From contig CP136067.1 of the NCBI GenBank assembly GCA_032622095.1, forward strand, positions 177,540,556 to 177,604,555: a DNA stretch of 64,000 nt, given 5' to 3'. Under the pieces are notes generated by a model. That model saw only the letters and a list, made by a program, of their open reading frames with translations, was not told the origin of the DNA and made no database searches. Both the position numbers and the translations under genes were made by a program. The stretch is from Siphonodentalium dalli. Taxonomy: Eukaryota; Mollusca; Scaphopoda; Gadilida; Siphonodentaliidae. Shown here piece by piece: positions 59,367-64,000 of this stretch (its first letter is position 1; each line of letters begins with the position of its first letter).

Positions 59367-59464
59367 AAAAACGGTGTATACCCATCCAGTAACCAGTGGT
59401 TACTAACCACTACAGTACATAAAAACTCGAAAATAAGCCCATACGCAATATCGAGTGTAACTGC
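59367..59464. repeat. Right 98-bp direct repeat
   Basis: Second copy of 58761-58858. Sequence to its right is unrelated to the left flank of the first copy. Confidence 0.85.
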
Positions 59465-61207
59465 ATGGACATCCGCCATACATAAAGGTAATAATTTACA
59501 TTTTTAAAACAAGTTATTTCGTAAAACACGATCGAGAGCTTATGTATTATTTTTAAGAAAACAAGACACAATCTGCCTTATTCTAGAACATAAGACCAAA
59601 GATGGCGAGTTTTCATGGTTTTTCTCGAGAATGCGATATCGACCAGGATGGACGAAGTCAGTACAACACTAACATATAATGACTGCCTGGCATATATAAC
59701 CCTGTCGCTATAGTTGACCCAAACCAACTAAAGCGAACACAATCATAAGAAAACTATTCCGTCTCCAATTTTATGGCGCTATGTACTGATATTAAATCAT
59801 AACATACATGAACATTGACAAACCACTCAGATTCTTCTCGATTTTTGCGGCGATATTTGGAAGAGGGAACTGTAGCCTAATACGTTATGTGTAGTAAGAA
59901 CAGAAGCATCTGGAAAACGGAAATGTAACATTCATGTGATGTGTAAATAACACATTATCCATCACTTACAACGCAATATATGGAAACAATTAATAACCAA
60001 AGGAACTTAATGTATATTTAAATATAATTGTTTGCACAGTATTTAGAAATAGTTTGTTCACAGAGAAACTATTTTTGTGCTGGGTATTTGCAAAAAAAAA
60101 AACAACCCCACCACAATCGACAGTAATTAAGGTGATTAATGATTATTACGTCGCATTCCATACACCTGTCTATATTTCCGTGATCCATACATCATCGCTA
60201 ACACTGTCCAAGCATATGTACCAATTGTGCCGTGTAGCATTTATTGGAAAAGCGGCATTTCTCGAGTATCAGATGAGCCCCCGTTAAATTTGTTGTTGCA
60301 ACATACATAATTTGTATTCATTGTGTGTGGAAAACAATTATGTTAATGTGGTCACCCTTATGTAGCCCAATGGCACTGCGGGGTTTCCTTAGTCCCACTG
60401 GGAAAGGCCCTGCTCTAGCTTCTTGTTACCGTTACAAGTTGCTGTTTGTGTAAAACATGTCTCTCCTGTGAAGCCAAATCAGCTGTATGGTTTTCATGCA
60501 ACACTAAAAATGGCAGGACTAACTTATCCAGATCTAATGACTAATAGTTTTGTTAACAGCATGCTATTTCGTTGGTAACAAATAATTTGAGCACAACTGA
60601 CTTCTGAGTTCTATATGCGTAGTAAAATTGTACATTTTTTGTATCAGACCTAACCACTTTCCAGCTTACCTGAAACAAAGTTTCTGGTGAAGTTGTGGTC
60701 ATTTTCCACGGATACAACTCTATCACTCTTTTGAAATATAGCTTACTGTGAGACAGATTTCCATGTTATGAGGGGGATATTGAAATTGTCAATAGGGTAT
60801 GCTGCAACGTTTTATTTTATAAATTTAATTTGAACTTCACAATCAAGTTAGAATATTATTGCTGACAATTTTGTTCTGCCTGGAGTCTTTGTCAAAATGG
60901 GAAATAGGCTAGAATTTTTAGCCTGTAAAATCTTCGCTTTTGTGATCACAATAAAGTTTGCAGTTATATATTTATAACCTACTCGGAGATTTCTGGGTTT
61001 AAATTTCACTGTATGAGTCAGTTCGAGCTGATATCTATATACATGAATGTCAAACATTTATTTTAATTCCAGTTTTTGTATTCTTTTATTAACAGTGTAA
61101 TGTCGTCTCAGAATTCTAGTGAGTGTATCAACAGTCATTTACTGTCCATTTTCTTTTGATGAGTTCCTTTGATGAGACTTACACATTAGTCTCCTTTAAA
61201 CTCTAAT
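59465..61207. other. No gene recognised
   Basis: AT-rich, with short frames only. It forms the upstream flank of the tandem Harbinger copies; no terminal inverted repeat or TWA target site was identified. Confidence 0.4.
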
Positions 61208-62241
61208 TTGAAAGACAATTTATTACATACCGGTAGGATTTCTTTTTTCAGTCTTCATGAAGACCATACAGAGGTGGTTGGCTTCTGGCCCAGAAGTTCT
61301 GGGAGTCGGTCGTCCCAGTTCACTCAGAACAAGTTTTTGAGATCTTTCAGGGTATCTCCCGATACCTTCGAAAAGTTGTTTAACAACTTGCAGGATCACT
61401 TCTCAATGAGCCAACTCCTTCTGCGAAACCACCCACTGAACCACAGAAGTTGGCCACATTTTTAAAATATACTGGGTCCAATGAGATAATCAACCAGATT
61501 AGCACACTCTTCAGAGTAACTGAGTCATCTGTGGTTAGAGCCTGCAGAACGGGGTTATGAATGCTATTCTTGAAACTATGCGTCAGAAAATGATCAGATG
61601 GCCGGATACTTGTGATTATGCGGACATCAGCGACAGATTAGAAGCTGTCGGTCATCCAGATATCCCCAATGTTATTGGGGCCCTGGACGGCAGTCACATC
61701 CCAAGTGTTCGTCCGTCTCAAGTTCCTGATGATTTTTTCAACCGGAAGCAGTATCATTCAATTGTGTTACAATGCGTGTGTGGTGACAGTGGGTGTTCAT
61801 AGATGTCAGTGTTGGTATGCCAGGACAAATGCATGATGAGAAAATCTTTACTTGGGGATGCTGCTTATCCACTGGTCGATTGGATCATGACACCCTATCG
61901 GGATAATGGACACCTGTCTACGAAAGAAACTAAGTTCAACATAGTTCATTCATCCATCAAAGCGTCAGGTAATAGAGAGGGAATTTGGTTTTCTGAAAAA
62001 CCATTTTAATAGGTTAATGCATTGTGTGAACATAACGAATTTGTCTGAGTTATCAGAATTTGTGTTGGCCTGTTGTATTCTGCACAACTTTCTTAAACAA
62101 AACAATGATGTTTGTTTGGACATACAGCCAGTCACTTCCGATAGCCAGCCATCTGAATCTGTTCTAACTACCTTCCCAGAGGCAGAACTAGGCAGAGATG
62201 GTGCAAAGTGTAAAAGGAAGACACTGACAGATAAACTTTAG
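61208..62241 (+). pseudogene. HARBI1/PIF-Harbinger transposase, copy B
   Basis: The most complete N-terminus here: a FRVSPDTFEKLFNNL segment follows a TTTTTTCAG acceptor-like site. Then come LATFLKYTGS in a second frame, a stop at 61558, ALDGSHIP (first Asp), a stop at 61800-61802, GDAAYPLVDWIMTPYRDNGH (second Asp), and LSELSEFVLACCILHNFLK. The third acidic box is broken (GNREGIWFSEK). HARBI1-like proteins are about 350 residues, so this covers nearly the whole length but in several frames. Confidence 0.87.
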
Positions 62242-62633
62242 TTTGTTTATGCTGGTGGAATCCGTTGCAATGCATGTAGCTTCGACCTCCTGAAGTCACC
62301 ATGTCATGTCATCTTTTAATAAGTTGATAATTAATCGTGTGCTTTATATCGACATTTAAATATATCCACATAAACTACATTACTCACAGCTGTGTATCTT
62401 CACACTTTCCTATTTAAAAATCAATGACTCCCTTATCAACACATTTCGTTGTAACCGTGAATGTATAAGCATATTTTGTATTCATCACATGTTTGTCTAT
62501 GATTGGAAAATAATCACAATTTAATTTGTATCTGTGTAAACAAACTGAGTCTGTCATAGCCTTTCATGTAGTTTAGAATGCCTCAATAATTGTCATTTGC
62601 ATCGTTTTCCCAACTCACAGTGATATGGACATC
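62242..62633. other. Spacer of the 1.31-kb tandem unit
   Basis: AT-rich sequence repeated almost unchanged at 63532-63942 (TAATAAGTTGATAATTAATC and others). The second copy has an extra TACAGTAAATATGTGGAACT-like segment. Confidence 0.8.
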
Positions 62634-63510
62634 AGAAAAAGTTTTTGAGAACTTTCAGGTTATCTCCTGATACCTTCGAAAAGTTGTATAACAACGTGAA
62701 GGAATCACTTGTCAATGAGCCAACTCCTTCTGCGAAACCACCCACTGAACCACATAAGTTGGCCACATTTTAAAAATATGCTGGGTCTAATGAGACAATC
62801 AACCAGATTAGCACACTCTTCAGAGTAACTGAGTCATCTGTGGTTAGAGCCTGCAGAACGGGGTTATTAATGCTATTCTTGACACTATGCGTCATAAAAT
62901 GATCAGATGGCCGGATACTTGTGATTATGCGGACATCAGCGAGAGATTAGAAGCTGTCGGTCATCCAGGTATCCCCAAGGTTATTGTGGCCCTGGACGGC
63001 AGTCACATCCCAAGTGTTCGTCCGTCTCAAGGTCCTGATGATTTTTCAACCGGAAGCAGTATCATTCAATTGTGTTACAATGCGTTTGTGATGACAGTGG
63101 GTGTTCATAGATGTCAGTGTTGGTATGCCAGGACAAATGCATGATGAGAAAATCTTTACTTGGGGATGCTGCTTATCCACTGGTCGATCGGATCATGACA
63201 CCCTATCGGGATAATGGACACCTGCCTACGAAAGAAACTAAGTTCAACACAATTCATTCATCAAAGCGTCAACTAATAGAGAGGGAATTTGGTTTTCTGA
63301 AAAACCGTTTTAATAGGTTAATGCACTGTGTGAACATAACGGATTTGTCCGAGTTATCAGAATTTGTGTTGGCCTGTTGTATTCTGCACAACTTTCTTAA
63401 ACAAAACAATGATGATGTTTGTACATACAGCCAGTCACTTCCGAACGCCAGCCATCTGAATCTGTTCTAACTACCTTCCCAGAGGCAGAAATGGTGCAAA
63501 GTGTAAAAGG
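62634..63510 (+). pseudogene. HARBI1/PIF-Harbinger transposase, copy C
   Basis: It begins at the point equal to residue ~40 of copy B and continues to the C-terminus. ALDGSHIP and GDAAYPLVDRIMTPYRDNGH give the two Asp. This copy alone keeps the third box intact (LIEREFGFLKNRFNRL) with the catalytic Glu. A T5 run, where copy B has T6, shifts the frame between the first and second Asp (near 63043). Confidence 0.87.
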
Positions 63511-63942
63511 AAGACACTGACAGATAAACTTTAGTTTGTTTATGCTGGTGGAATCCTTTGAAATGCCTGCAGCTTGGACCTCCTGAAGTAACCATGTTAT
63601 GTCATCTTTTAATAAGTTGATAATTAATCGTGTGCTTTATATCTACATTTAAATATATACAGTAAATATGTGGAACTTTAACTACATTACTCACAGCTGT
63701 GTATCTTCACACTTTCCTATTTAAAAATCAATGACTCCCTTATCAACACATTTCGTTGTAACCGTGAATGTATAAGCATATTTTGTGTTCATCACATGTT
63801 TGTCTATGATTGGAAAATAATCACAATTTAATTTGTATCTGTGTAAACAAACTGAGTCTGTCATAGCCTTTCATGTAGTTTAGAATGCCTTAATAATTGT
63901 TATTTGCATCGTTTTCCCAACTCACAGTGATATGGACATCAG

Positions 63943-64000
63943 AACAAGTTTTTGAGAACTTTCAGGGTATCTCCTGATACCTTCGAAAAGTTGTATAACA
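63943..64000 (+). pseudogene. Start of Harbinger tandem copy D, cut by the window edge
   Basis: GAACAAGTTTTTGAGAACTT through CCTTCGAAAAGTTGTATAAC repeats the start of copy C, 1309 bp downstream of it. Confidence 0.85.

Overview
The window looks like part of the nuclear genome of a marine invertebrate animal, probably a lophotrochozoan (mollusc-like), though the phylum is a guess. Coding DNA is split into short exons with GT-AG introns of several kb. Most of the rest is AT-rich interspersed repeats: MITEs, non-LTR retrotransposons, Harbinger transposase fragments, a tRNA-derived SINE, Helitron-like ends and minisatellites. There is no operon, rRNA or CRISPR array.

Two split host genes can be read on the + strand. 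Gene 1 (3470-15456, five exons whose phases all agree) encodes a predicted 237-residue secreted protein. It has a signal peptide, 16 cysteines in the mature part, four N-glycosylation sites and a C-terminal hydrophobic tail after Gly-Asn-Ser, suggesting a GPI-anchored surface protein of unknown family. Gene 2 starts at 24764 and runs to at least 41491. It encodes a signal peptide followed by a domain resembling the mannose-6-phosphate-receptor homology (MRH) fold; its 3' end was not found. A decayed Cys-rich coding fragment lies between them (19150-19663).

The rest is mobile DNA. 1-8600 holds TA-flanked MITEs and a 2-kb near-perfect palindrome. 8.6-15.5 kb is gene 1 with a tandem repeat array and a TTAA-flanked MITE. 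15.5-24.7 kb holds dispersed and tandem repeats. 24.7-41.5 kb is gene 2, whose introns hold two hAT-type elements with target duplications, a SINE, tandem Helitron-like ends and several foldback elements. 46.9-53.4 kb is a 4.6-kb L1/Tx1-like LINE on the - strand between direct repeats of about 950-980 bp. 53.7-57.4 kb is a second, dead LINE (CR1/jockey-like) with a MITE in its reverse transcriptase. 58.8-64.0 kb holds HARBI1/PIF-Harbinger transposase pseudogenes, the last three in a 1.31-kb tandem array that leaves the window.

The most unusual structure is a paired-hairpin module, two inverted copies of a roughly 67-nt hairpin with a three-base loop. It recurs in ten places inside at least two MITE types with different termini (TA-flanked TGTGACCC and TTAA-flanked CCCTTT). 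Other items worth checking are the very long duplication around the LINE, the 2-kb palindrome, and LINE frameshifts that all fall in homopolymer runs.
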